The translations under genes were made by a program, and so were the position numbers. A stretch of 64,000 nt of DNA from Branchipolynoe longqiensis (lineage: Eukaryota; Annelida; Polychaeta; Phyllodocida; Polynoidae), in contig CM059190.1 in the NCBI GenBank assembly GCA_030323885.1, positions 103,643,856-103,707,855 of the forward strand, in the 5' to 3' direction. The notes under the pieces were generated by a model. It had not been told where the DNA came from, did not search any database, and saw nothing but the letters and a program-made list of their open reading frames with translations. This document shows positions 9,783 through 19,251 of this stretch, one piece after another (position 1 is the stretch's first letter; each line of letters begins with the position of its first letter).

Positions 9783-10190
9783 TGGGAAGCCTTTTGATTC
9801 AGCGACAACAAATCTTGATTGTTATATATATAATCATGCAATGCTTTTTAATTCAGCAACAACAAATCTTGTTTACCATATATCAATATATATAACTATG
9901 CAAAGCTATTTTGATTCAGAAACAACTAATTTTGATTACTATATATATAATCATGCAAAACCTTTTGATTCAGTGACAACATAGTTTCGTTTAGCATATA
10001 TCTATATATATAATCATGCAAAGCTTTTTGATACAGCGACAACATAGTTTCATTTAGCATATATCTATATATATAATTATGCAAAGCTTTTTTGATTCAG
10101 AAACAGCTAATTTTAATTACTATATATATAATTATGCAGAGCTTTTCAATTCAGAGATAACAAATCTTGATTACTATATACAATATATAT
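9700..10190 (+). repeat. About 60-bp minisatellite, 7 units
   Basis: Units contain ATGCAAAGCTTTTTGATTCA and GCGACAACAAATCTTGATTA separated by TATATA runs of varying length. Starts fall near 9781, 9832, 9892, 9951, 10012, 10077 and 10131. Spacing of 51-65 bp varies mainly in the TA runs. No gene. Confidence 0.8.
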
Positions 10191-10199
10191 TCATTTAAG

Positions 10200-10440
10200 T
10201 ATCCAGGCTCTTTTTAACATCTAACCCTCGCAGCACAATTCAAGCAACAACCCGGCACATACCCATCAATAAGGTTACAGAAAGAGAGGGCGACCTCGTC
10301 TCCGGTTCAAGGATATACCATCAAGAGAAACCTGAAGCTGAGAGATTTTAAGACCGACTCATGGACATCACTCTCACAGCAGAGAGCTAAATGGAGAGCG
10401 GCAGTCAAGTAATGAAAGTAGTCTTTGTCGCATCATGACC
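10200..10440 (+). pseudogene. LINE 3'-end relic (RT C-terminal tail)
   Basis: AGGCGACCTCGTCTCCGG reads RGRPRLRFKDIPSRE. After a frameshift, NLKLRDFKTDSWTSLSQQRA and KWRAAVK follow, then a stop. The GRPRLRFKD...W...RAKWR pattern is the conserved C-terminal tail of many invertebrate LINE reverse transcriptases. The relic ends in an ATG microsatellite (10444-10464). A reversed copy lies at 49105-49265. Confidence 0.65.
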
Positions 10441-10748
10441 GACAGCATGATGATGATGATGATGGGTCTTCAATTAATCATGTTCACAAAGCACTTTCAA
10501 ATGAGCACATTCACTCCACACACACAAATCTGTTGTGTGGTTTTTAACTGGCAGCTGAATACTCAAAGGTGCAAGTAACCCCAACTTGGTGAGTACAAAA
10601 TAAGTTAGAAAAATGCAGGTAAATAGAAAGGCAGTCATGCATTACAGGGTCCAACCGTTAATTAACCACAGGTAGTGCACAGGTGAGGGATGGCTCACCT
10701 GAGAATGAGGTCCTTACTGCCCTTATCTAACTGACTCCTTTGTGTAGG
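10441..10748. other. Unassigned spacer
   Basis: Holds the ATG-repeat tail of the preceding LINE relic, then non-repetitive DNA with no supported gene. Confidence 0.5.
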
Positions 10749-11082
10749 AACCAGACGCGGCGGCCTAACCGGTAGAACGCGGGTCTTGCGTGTGGGAGAT
10801 CGGGAGTTCGGTTCTCAGTCGAGTCAAATCAATGACTTATAAAATTGATACTTATCACTTCCTAGCCTGGCGCTCGGCATTAATAGGATAGGACAAGGAC
10901 TGCTGGTTAGCTCAGAGTAAGGATAATGTGACTGGGTGGGATATCGGGTCATGGTGCTGGCAGTCTGATTTTCCAATGGGGCAGCACTATAAATTCACCA
11001 TGAGTGTACATTGTCACAAGTTGGTACCAATCCTGATATGACCTTAGATGTTGCCAGGACATAAAACTCCAACAACCAACTA
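10749..11082 (+). mobile_element. Core-SINE (H1, T1), complete
   Basis: The head GGCGGCCTAACCGGTAGAAC is followed by the core at 10830-10890 and a full T1, ending GCCAGGACATAAAACTCCAA plus CAACC. One of the more complete copies, about 335 bp. Confidence 0.85.
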
Positions 11083-11215
11083 TCCATCTTTGTGTAGAAG
11101 AATGCCACCCCCCACGGCTCAGATTACATCACGCAACCAATCCCCTTCAGACAGATTACTCAGCTCCCAACAGTGAATTATCTGGGTTTAATCTCCTAAG
11201 AACATCTCAGGTGAT

Positions 11216-11815
11216 GGCGGGATGGCCGAATGAGTTGATCGTCTGATTCCCATGTGGCAGGTTGAGGATTTCACCCAAAACCTGGCTGAGTCGTCAAGCC
11301 AATGAATGACTTATCAAATTTATACTTGTCGCTACCTAGCCTGGTACCCGCTTGGCGTTACTGGGATAAACCACGGAGCAGAGGAATGAGGAAGACCAAG
11401 ACGGGTATTCTGAGTTCCGCTGGTCCCTCAGAAAGGATTGACGGAAATACTAAGCCAATTCATATTAGGATGCCAGGTCACAGCTTCACCTTACACAGCA
11501 GAAGTTGCGGTTTGTGCCCCTCCCAGCCCTCTGGTTCACTAAAGACCCTATAATTGTAAACTTATTGTGCGCCTATAATCACGCACCACCTGGTGACCAA
11601 ACTTAGTACGGTTCTTGCCATGCATTTGTTTCGAATGTAAATTGCAGTGAAATTGTTCTAACAAATATTTTACATTAGATAAAATATCACTTTGTGTATG
11701 TGTATTCACCCCCCCCCACACTTTCCGCCATGAAAGCTGTTACTGTGACGCGGCGTGCTGGGTCCCAGCTTCAGCACAAATAGTGTCCGTAATTGAAATT
11801 TCCCCATTCCAATCA
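11216..11815 (+). mobile_element. Core-SINE (H2, T2) split by MITE-B
   Basis: The head GGCGGGATGGCCGAATGAGT, core (ATACTTGTCGCTACCTAGCC) and T2 start (GAGGAAGACCAAGACGGG) run to about 11404. T2 resumes as TGTCCGTAATTGAAATTTCC at 11783. The DNA between is MITE-B. Confidence 0.65.
11405..11782 (+). mobile_element. MITE-B copy 1
   Basis: Starts with GAGTTCCGCTGGTCCCTCAG and ends with GCTGGGTCCCAGCTTCAG. The interior has CGAATGTAAATTGCAGTGAA and CATTAGATAAAATATCACTT, both shared with 31030-31262, 34600-35065 and 41720-42020. No protein. Confidence 0.6.
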
Positions 11816-11834
11816 ATAAATGTAAACAAAAAAA

Positions 11835-12105
11835 GTCATATCAGGACAATTACTGACTTGTGTCAGTGCGCATTCATGACATCTTTATAGTGTTGGATCA
11901 CTGGGATGCCATGCCGCAGCACCCCTGACATTGGCTGCAAAGCTACAGCCATCTCTGTACACTAACCGCAGATCTCTCAGGGTAGGCTGTTTTGGTAGAT
12001 AGTGGGATTCGCACCCACGGGTTCGAACCCTGGTCGAGTCAAACCAATGACTTAAAGATTTATACTTGTCACTTCCTAGCCAGGTGCTTTGCATTATTAG
12101 CCTTG
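11835..12105. mobile_element. Two opposed core-SINE fragments
   Basis: 11835-11905 matches T1 on the minus strand (GTCATATCAGGACAATTACT, CTTTATAGTGTTGGATCAC). 11990-12105 is an H2 head plus core on the plus strand (CGGGTTCGAACCCTGGTCGA, TTATACTTGTCACTTCCTAG). The middle is unassigned. Confidence 0.6.
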
Positions 12106-12696
12106 CATGTCCGCTGTTAACTTGTTCGATACAAGCGTCAAATAAATGACAACAAAAACTACCAAAGTATAACCTCCACCTGGTGAGACCTGACCGAACT
12201 AATAAAGCATCTACTAACCACAAAGCTATAGTTGACAATTGAAAACAATGTAAATTAAGAGTTCAAGCACAAAAACCGACAAATCCATTTTAGTTGTCTT
12301 GTATAAAATAACATTTATTGTCGTGCTTTCCAGTTAAAGTCTATCAATATCGTATTGAGTAGGGCGTTATATAGGGGGTGAGGTAGCTTCTGAGAAAAAA
12401 CTGATTTGATTTTTGGAATGCTGGCAGCTTCAGCTCAACTGTCGTAGTCATGGTTTCAATTCAGTCCAGATGGCGTTTGTCAGTTTTTTCCCCCTGAACT
12501 CTTCAAATGTATCCTGCAACCAGTATCTGAATAATCCCAAATGTACTTATTTTGTTGTTGTCTTTTTTTTTGTGTGTGGTGAGTTTATTTACCCTGCCCA
12601 CAACGGATAAGTGTGTTAATACTTGTTTTCACTGCTGGGCAGCACTAGTTAAATTTGATTCTTTTTAAAAAAATTTGTCTTAGTAGTACTAACAGT
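12106..12696. other. Unassigned stretch, 590 bp
   Basis: No conserved reading frame or repeat found. The frame 12413-12610 is lysine-poor, Cys/Phe-rich and has no recognised family. Confidence 0.5.
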
Positions 12697-12914
12697 AAAG
12701 CCCCTGTCACACCTCACCGGATTGCGGAAACGGATAGAGCCGGACAAAAATATTCTAGTCCGGTGTGATTCAGACGTGAAATGTATCGAAACTTGGAACG
12801 GTCCATGCCGGATATTAATGGATTTGCAATGGACAGATACCGGACTTTGACGAATATCAATGGACTGTATTCGGATTCTATCCGTTTCCTCAATCCGGCG
12901 AGGTGTGACAGGGA
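12697..12914. mobile_element. Foldback FB-a (218 bp)
   Basis: The ends GCCCCTGTCACACCTCACCG and CCGGCGAGGTGTGACAGGGA are inverted and extend inward through CGGAAACGGATAGA/TCTATCCGTTTCC, giving about 35 bp. The interior repeats words around CCGGA and ATGGA. Complete and the smallest FB here. No coding sequence; the frames on both strands come from its symmetry. Confidence 0.8.
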
Positions 12915-13185
12915 CGTTACATCCATACTCATAGTACTAATGGCTCTTCACAGGTATGATCACTAAATCGATGATATATTGCTAAATCAAATGATTATCC
13001 TCCAGTCTACATTCTATAGAATATAATCCCCATAATATGTGAAAAGCCTGATAGTTTACCTTTTATTGTCTATATTGTTCATACAATCTCACCACCTCAT
13101 CCAAAAATAGTTCATATGCGCGATAACTCCTAAGGTTGGAAGACCAGCACCTCAGGTTTAAAAATGAAAATGGCTGGTTACGCTG

Positions 13186-13342
13186 CTTAGAATCCATAGA
13201 GTTCAAACCCTGACAGAGTCAATCTAATGATTTAGAAATTTATACGTATCGCTACTTTACCTGACGCTCTGCATTACTAGGATACGGCAAGGAGCAGTGC
13301 AATGAGGAAGACGGATTGTCCGCGATTGAAATTTCCTCCACT
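13186..13342 (+). mobile_element. Core-SINE fragment (H2, T2)
   Basis: AGAGTTCAAACCCTGACAGA (B box), the core (TTATACGTATCGCTACTTTA, CTGACGCTCTGCATTACTAG), then T2 to GCGATTGAAATTTCCTCCAC. It abuts a MITE-A copy. Confidence 0.65.
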
Positions 13343-14505
13343 TAAAGCTGCATAGTGCGATGAAGCATCAAATTTTCAAAACCAAAACAATTATCTAGAA
13401 TATTTATTGATTCTAAATATCTAACTTAGATACTGAGGCACTTATTAAGCCTTTGTTGTCACATACGAGGCAACACTGAGAGAGTTTAATAGAAGATGTT
13501 ACTGCTGAAGCCTATGGTGTCAAAGTTTTGACATGCTTGGCAAAACTAATTTGCACTTCAAATATCTCAAGACCTAGCCATCTAACATAAAAGTTACTTC
13601 AAACTAAAGTAAAGCGCAAGTCACTCCTACCCTGACGAGCCCCGGATTTTTAGCCGGACCACCCCCGGACCACTCCCCCGGACTGTCCCGGACAGCCCCG
13701 GATAAAATCACTATTTTTGCCTCACTCTCACACCTACCCGGACGAGCCACGGACTACAAGCCCAGATCACCCTGGATGAGCCACAGACAACTCCCGGACT
13801 ACCCGGATGAGCCCCGGACAAACCCCGGACGAGCCCCGGACAACCCCCGGATGATAGCCTGAAATGCAGGACTCATCCTGGGGTAGTTCATGATTAATAT
13901 GTGGTCATCCGTGGCTATCCGTGGCGATCCGTGATTAATCCATGGTCATCCGGCCTGTTCGGGTCTTATCCGGGCAGTCGGGGAGTGGTCCGTGGCTCTG
14001 TCGGGGCTAGTCCGGTCTAAACCGGGGTTAGTCTGGGCTAAAACGTGGCTAAAACGTTGCTCTTCCAGTTTAAAAATGACGCGGACTCCCCTGGATGGGA
14101 CACAAACTACCCTCGGACTACCACTGGACTACCTGGACCACCCCTGGATTACACCCGGATGATGCTGGAACGAGCCCGGATTGCAATATTCCCTGGGTCA
14201 CCCCGGATGTTTTAAACATTTTAAAACATCCGGGGCTGACCCCGGATGAGACCAGACCAGCCAAGGATCACCAAGGATCACCAAGGACCACCACGGACCA
14301 GCCACGGATGAGCCACGGATCGCCACGGATCGCCACGGATCGCCACGGATCGCCACGGACCACGCCGGGTCACGGGTCGGGGCTCGTCCGGCCCCTGATC
14401 CGGGTAGGTGTGACTTAGGCTTAAGATAGACTGTAGCAATCAAATTAATGTATTTATCTCAGAAAAATCACAGAAACTTGAAGCCATTGGATTATTTAAC
14501 TTTAA
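13343..14505 (-). mobile_element. MITE-A copy split by foldback FB-1
   Basis: Left part from TTAAAGCTGCATAGTGCGAT through TTAGATACTGAGGCACTTAT to CTTCAAACTAAAGTA (13610). Right part from AGATAGACTGTAGCAATCAA through TTTATCTCAGAAAAATCACA to the end ATTTAACTTTAA. About 345 bp of MITE sequence in total. Confidence 0.75.
13611..14422. mobile_element. Foldback FB-1, CCGGA-word interior (812 bp)
   Basis: Ends GCGCAAGTCACTCCTACCC and GGGTAGGTGTGACTTAGGC are inverted. The interior is built of CGGAC, CCCCGGA, CCACGGAT and their complements. It includes a near-perfect palindrome at about 14201-14235 (ACCCCGGATGTTTTAAACAT, then its mirror) and a run of CGCCACGGAT units at 14306-14360. GC-rich against AT-rich surroundings. 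Sister of FB-2. Confidence 0.8.
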
Positions 14506-14527
14506 TCAATGAATGGAATGAAAAAAC

Positions 14528-14705
14528 AAAAACAGCCACCCCACCCCACTCCACCAGACACCCCACCCCACTCCACCCCACCCTACCCCACCCCACTCCA
14601 CCCCACCCCAACCCACTCCACCCCACCCCACCCCACTCCACCCCACCACACCCCACTCCACTCCACCACACCCCACTCCACCCCACCCCCACCCCAAAAC
14701 ACCCA
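14528..14705. repeat. CCACCCCA/CCACTCCA minisatellite
   Basis: A 5-bp-based repeat (CCCCA and CCACT words) with no G until the end. Several overlapping frames are open on both strands for that reason and are not genes. It directly follows the MITE-A end. Confidence 0.9.
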
Positions 14706-14859
14706 ACTAGGGACGCTTCCACGATTTGTAAAGCAAGAAAACATTTGAGCCTTTTTGAGGGCAGCTGGTCTGTACCACCTCATGTAGTTTGCTAAATAGA
14801 TTCTAACAATTATTAATCAAACTTTTTATTTATTTATGGGAATTTGTTTCCCTCGGCCA

Positions 14860-15030
14860 CAAATATATAATTGTGAGCTTTCTAATTTAATGAGTGTCTA
14901 TTGGCACATAATTGATTGTCTGCTTTTGCATGTAAAAGCAATGGTTTGAACAAAAAACAAACATTTCTCGCCGTGAATATGGCCTATGCTGCCGACACGG
15001 CGTAAAGCAACCACCAATCAATCAATCAAT
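14860..15030 (+). mobile_element. SINE 3' tail, third tail type
   Basis: Same sequence as 5740-5895 (GTGTCTATTGGCACATAATT, GGCCTATGCTGCCGACACGG) with a cleaner CAAT tail at 15012-15031. The short stretch before it (14706-14859) is unassigned. Confidence 0.6.
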
Positions 15031-15545
15031 CCACGATTTGTAGAATTCTCTGTTTTCACTTATCTGTCTGAAACTCGGTCTCCCACAAAATACGCCGACT
15101 CACCTGCAAACAAACAGAAAGCACATGGATCTAAAAATGTACGGGTAGATAAGATTGTGAAACTAATTAGCAGTATACACATTAAGCATTATCTAAGGAG
15201 AGAGGCTAGGTACTATGTTATCTATGATAACGTCTATTTGTATATGTCGTCCAATAACATACAATGTTAATTATAAGATTAAGATCACAACCGGAAACAA
15301 GCTTGGAATTTATTTTGTTTGATATTAAATGCCTATTTAACACCAGTAATATATTCTTTAAATCCTGTGACCAACTGACGACCTCTGGCACCTCTGCCAC
15401 CAGCTATATACCCCTCAAGCTAAACAATACCACCACTGACACAGACTCAGGTGCAATCCAGGCAGCTCCAGCAGTGCCAACCAATGCCTTCTAGAACGTT
15501 CCCAGTATAATATTTGCATAAGATACCTTATACCACACTTTATCC
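15031..15545. other. Unassigned stretch, 515 bp
   Basis: The frame 15264-15494 has a protein-like mix (threonine- and serine-rich end) but no family I know, no conservation evidence and repeats on both sides. I leave it uncalled. Confidence 0.45.
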
Positions 15546-15612
15546 AATGCAGTTCCCAATGACAATGCAGTTCCCAATGACAATGCAGTTCCCAATGACA
15601 ATGCAGTTCCAG
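15546..15612. repeat. 18-bp tandem repeat, 4 copies
   Basis: ATGCAGTTCCCAATGACA repeated about four times, the last copy altered. It lies just outside FB-2. Confidence 0.9.
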
Positions 15613-15635
15613 TACTTAATGACGTCATTTCATTG

Positions 15636-16866
15636 TTAAGCCCCAGTCACACCTACCCGGACGAGCCCCAGATTTTTAGCCAGACCACCTCCCGGACCAG
15701 TCGCCCAGACTGTCCCGGTGATGAGGATTCCGAGGGACACCAGTTTTCCAGGGACACTTCCATTCAAATGCATTGTTAACCGCCATGAGCAAATCTTCAT
15801 ACAGAAGAAGCCAAATATCTCTAAAAGTACACCATTTAGAAACAAATCGCTTCGTACACATATAGAAAACATCTTTACCATAAAGACTATATTAAAGTTA
15901 TAAGGTATGGGTTCTTGATTTCTATTAATTTTGAATAAAACTGACGTTTTGCACTGCGCGTACCGTCAATCTCAAGGCATTGTCAATGGCCGTGAGCAGT
16001 CTTCATACAGACAATACAGAAAAAGTGAAATATCTCTAAAACGACACCAGTTACAACCAAATTGCTTGGTACACATATAGAAAACATGTTTAGCAAAAAC
16101 ATTATATTAAATTTATAAGGTTAGTGACGATACTGTTCGAGTTTGACGCCTGTGCAGGAGCGATGTGTCCCTGGGAAACTGGTGTCCCTGGGAAACTGCA
16201 ACACCGGACAGCCCTGGTTAAAATCACTATTTTGGTCGTTTTTGGCCTTGCAGTCACACCTACCCGGATGAGCCCCGGACTAGCCCTGGACCAGAGGCCG
16301 GATCGCCCCGGACTGAGCCGAACCATCCCCCGGACTACCCAGTGTGTCCAAAGTGTAGTCTCGGACTTGAAGTAGACTGCTCCTGCTATATATATACAAA
16401 AACGGGGCTCATCCTGGACTGATCCGTGGTAAACCGGGCTATCCGTGGCGATCCGTGGCTAATCCGTGCTCATCTGGCTTGTCTGGGTCTTATCCTGGCA
16501 GTCGGGGAGTGGTCCGGGGCTGGTCCGGGTCAAACCGTGGCCCTGGATGGTACACGGACTACCCCCGGAGCACCCCCGGACTACCAGGACCACCCCTGGA
16601 TCACCCCTGGATGATCCCGGACGATGCCGGATCGAGCCCGAATCGCAAAATGACCCAGACCGCCCCGGATGTTTTAAACATTTAAGACATCCGGGGCAGA
16701 CCCCGGACGAGGCCGGACCAGCCACGGATCACCAAGGATCACCCAAGGATCACCAAGGACCAGCCATGGATGAGCCACGGATCACGCCAGATCGACACGG
16801 ACCACGCCGGATCACGGTCCGGGGTTGGTCCGGCCCCTGATCCGGGTAGGTGTGACTGAGGCTTTA
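15636..16866. mobile_element. Foldback FB-2, interrupted by a tandem-core element
   Basis: Ends GCCCCAGTCACACCTACCCG and CGGGTAGGTGTGACTGAGGC. The interior words (CCGGAC, CCACGGAT, CATCCGGGGC) and their order match FB-1, including the central ATGTTTTAAACATTT palindrome near 16670. The element at 15719-16203 interrupts it at a CCGG. Without that insertion it is about 740 bp. Confidence 0.8.
15719..16203. mobile_element. Tandem-core element inside FB-2, target CCGG
   Basis: Inverted ends of about 39 bp: TGATGAGGATTCCGAGGGAC, then ACCAGTTTTCCAGGGACAC, against the reverse complement of GTGTCCCTGGGAAACTGGTG, TCCCTGGGAAACTGCAACA. CCGG occurs on both sides (15715-15718, 16204-16207) and once in FB-1 at the matching place, so it is a target duplication. 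Inside are about two units, roughly 205 bp apart, of the core found at 7821-8400. Confidence 0.7.
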
Positions 16867-16889
16867 GAGTTTCAGGACATGCCTATCAC

Positions 16890-17010
16890 GGACTGATATT
16901 GTCATGCATGTGTGAGTGTGTCGCGCGTGTGTGTGCATGTGTGAGTGTGTGCACGCGTGTGTGTGCATGTGTGAGTGTGTTCACGCGTGTGTGTGTGGGG
17001 GGGGGTGATA
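16890..17010. repeat. TG microsatellite, composite
   Basis: Words GTGTGTGCATGTGTGAGTGT repeated three times with CGCG variants, then a G run at about 16999-17007. Confidence 0.85.
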
Positions 17011-17028
17011 CGAGTGGGAAATATTGCA

Positions 17029-17130
17029 CTTAGAGTAGAACTCAACCCCACACTTCTTACCATTCCGGGGCTAGCATCTTAACCACTACACTACCTAAGC
17101 TCCCTAATGCAATCATCCTATCCACGCCTA
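17029..17130 (-). mobile_element. SINE-B fragment
   Basis: Minus strand: AGGGAGCTTAGGTAGTGTAG, TGGTTAAGATGCTAGCCCCG, then degraded T-arm and TACTCTAAGTGC. It is followed at 17115-17140 by CACGCCTACCTGTCTATG, also found beside the SINE-B copies at 40868 and 47588. Confidence 0.65.
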
Positions 17131-17154
17131 CCTGTCTATGCACACTGAGGTGCT

Positions 17155-17930
17155 ACTCACAGCATTAGTTCTTACCACTGACGTCAGAGGGCGGGTTGGT
17201 TGTGGAAATCCTCTATAAGGCCCTTTCAGCAGAGCATGTTGCCTACTGAGCTGATAACCACAACATTAGTTCTTCAACTGACATCAGAGGGCGGTAGTGG
17301 AAATCCTCTATAAGGCCCATTCAACAGAGTGTAAATTCCACGGCTCGAATGTGTGGTTGTGTAGGCAGGCTATAGTGAAATGAATACAGGCAAAAAGAGA
17401 AAGGAAGAGTATAAAGAGTGAAAGTAGAGAGAGAGGCAAGCCCTCAGGTTTATTATTTATATGGTACATGGATCCAGTATAGTATATCACCTGACCACAT
17501 TCTCCCAATGAGAATCAAGCATTTCTAGCTCCACCAATGAGAAACAAGCATTTCCGGTCCCCATGGCTACAGTGATCTGCCCACCACCACCACGCTGTGT
17601 GGCTCCCCTGGCCACCACCTGCCCTGAGCTGAGTGTGTGGTGATCCATGACTACAGAGGGGGGAGGGGGTAGTGGGTAGAGCTCCAAGTGCCCCTTACAC
17701 ACTATCTTACTAACACCACAATGACTATTTACCAATGAATCAAGTACCACCAGCAACTAAATAACAATCTATGCACCTGACCCTATATACCTGTTTCACA
17801 AATAGAACATTTGCATTCCCCCACCAATGAATCATTATCGGAATATTTTACAAGAGCAAGCTGCAGTTTGAGCTGCTAGCCACAGCATTAGTTCTTCCAC
17901 TGATGTCAGAGGGCGGGTCGGTGGTGGTCT
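17155..17930 (+). repeat. 111-bp tandem repeat, three units, one carrying element X
   Basis: Units share CATTAGTTCTTCCACTGA, TCAGAGGGCGG and GGAAATCCTCTATAAGGCCC. CATTAG starts at 17163 and 17274 (111 bp) and again near 17889 after the inserted X. Unit 1 has the intact CAGCAGAGCATGTT where unit 2 is interrupted, so it serves as an empty-site reference. Confidence 0.75.
17330..17852 (+). mobile_element. Element X copy 3 (523 bp)
   Basis: Starts TGTAAATTCCACGGCTCGAA and ends TTATCGGAATATTTTACA, with AGAG duplicated at 17326-17329 and 17853-17856. Internal words (ATACAGGCAAAAAGAGAAAG, AAGAGTGAAAGTAGAG) match copies 1 and 2 loosely, so this is a diverged subfamily. No protein. Confidence 0.7.
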
Positions 17931-18029
17931 ACTTCAGATGGATTAGTATTTATTGCTGAAATCATGGTTAGTTTATTTTGGACAAACAGGTCATAGGTTA
18001 TTTGTGTGTTGTGGCATATTTGTTCCAAT

Positions 18030-18323
18030 CGATGTGTTTGAGGAGGGTGAGGGTGAAGGTGGGCAAGTGATGGTCAGGGTCAGGGGGGGGGGGGAAGGGG
18101 GATGGGTTGAAATGAGGATGAAGGTGATGGGGAGCGAGGGAGAGGGAGAGGGAGGGAGGGAGGAGGGGGAGGGGGGTGGAGGAGGGGGAGGGGAGGCGGG
18201 GAGAGGGAGGGGGAGGAGGGGGGAGGGGATGGGGGGGAGGGAGATGGTCAGGGGTAGATGGGGAAGGGGAGAGGGAGTGGGGAGAGGAGGGGGAGGAGGG
18301 GGAGGGTAGGAGAGGGTGAGGGG

Positions 18324-18366
<43 letters not shown>

Positions 18367-18400
18367 CGAGGGGGAGGGGGAGTGTGTGTGTGCGAGGGGG
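18030..18400. repeat. Polypurine G-rich tract
   Basis: About 370 bp of GGGAGG, GGGTGA and GGGGAGGG words with hardly any C or T. The many G runs can form quadruplexes. The plus-strand frame (17953-18309) and the proline-rich minus-strand frames come from composition, not genes. Confidence 0.9.
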
Positions 18401-18754
18401 TAGGCATGAATTATAAGATTATTCACTCCGTGACATGACCCTAGAATTGAAAAGCCAGAATTAACTAGCAATGTGTCGAAATGCATGGCTCTGTAAGTGA
18501 TTTCCAATAAGCCGTCATATCTGGCAATTCCCTCAGTTCCCCTAAATAACATTAAAACCCCCTCAAATAATACAAATAATAACAATAACATAACAATGTC
18601 GATGACAACAGTAATAGCAACTGTAGCAATACTAAGAATAATAACAACAATAATATAATAATAACAATGGTTCGTTTGTTTGTTTGTTTAACGACCCGTC
18701 CAGCACAAAAAGTAAACGTCGGCTATTGGGGGTCAATAACAAAGACGGCAATCA

Positions 18755-19155
18755 TAATGAAAACTATAGCAATAATAATAACACTAGTAAAAATGAATAA
18801 TATAAACACAATTAAAGAAGAAGAAAAAGGCAATTCTTTCGAATGTCTACAACATTGTGTGCTGACCTATAATTATATTGACAATGGATGCATAAGTCAT
18901 CGCGTGATAAAATAAAATAAAAAGCAAAACATCATTAAAAACAAAAACAAACAATAATAATAATAAAAACTATAGCAATAATAATAACAATAATACAAAT
19001 TAATAATATTAAATAAAAAATATTTAAAGAAGAAAAAAAAGCAATCCTTTCGAATGTCTACAACATTGTGTGCTGGCTTATAATTATATTGACAATGGAT
19101 GCATAAGTCATTGCATGATAAAATAAAATAAATAGGAAAACATCATAAAATAACC
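18755..19155 (+). repeat. About 210-bp direct duplication
   Basis: 18816-18944 and 19027-19155 share TTTCGAATGTCTACAACATT, ATTATATTGACAATGGATGC and ATAAGTCAT with few changes. The preceding AAAACTATAGCAATAATAAT also occurs twice (18759, 18966), giving two units about 207-211 bp apart. The preceding 350 bp (18405-18754) is AT-rich (AATAAC words) and unassigned. Confidence 0.75.
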
Positions 19156-19251
19156 CAAACGAACAAGTAATAAAAGAAACAAAAAGCAAAGATGCGTGCA
19201 CTCTATTTTAATGCGACCTCATGCTATATTTAGGCATTGATTATCACCCCA

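Noticed and set aside
15264..15494. 76-codon frame with protein-like composition
   Set aside because: No recognised domain, flanked by repeats, and too short to separate from chance. Kept only as a place to check for transcripts.
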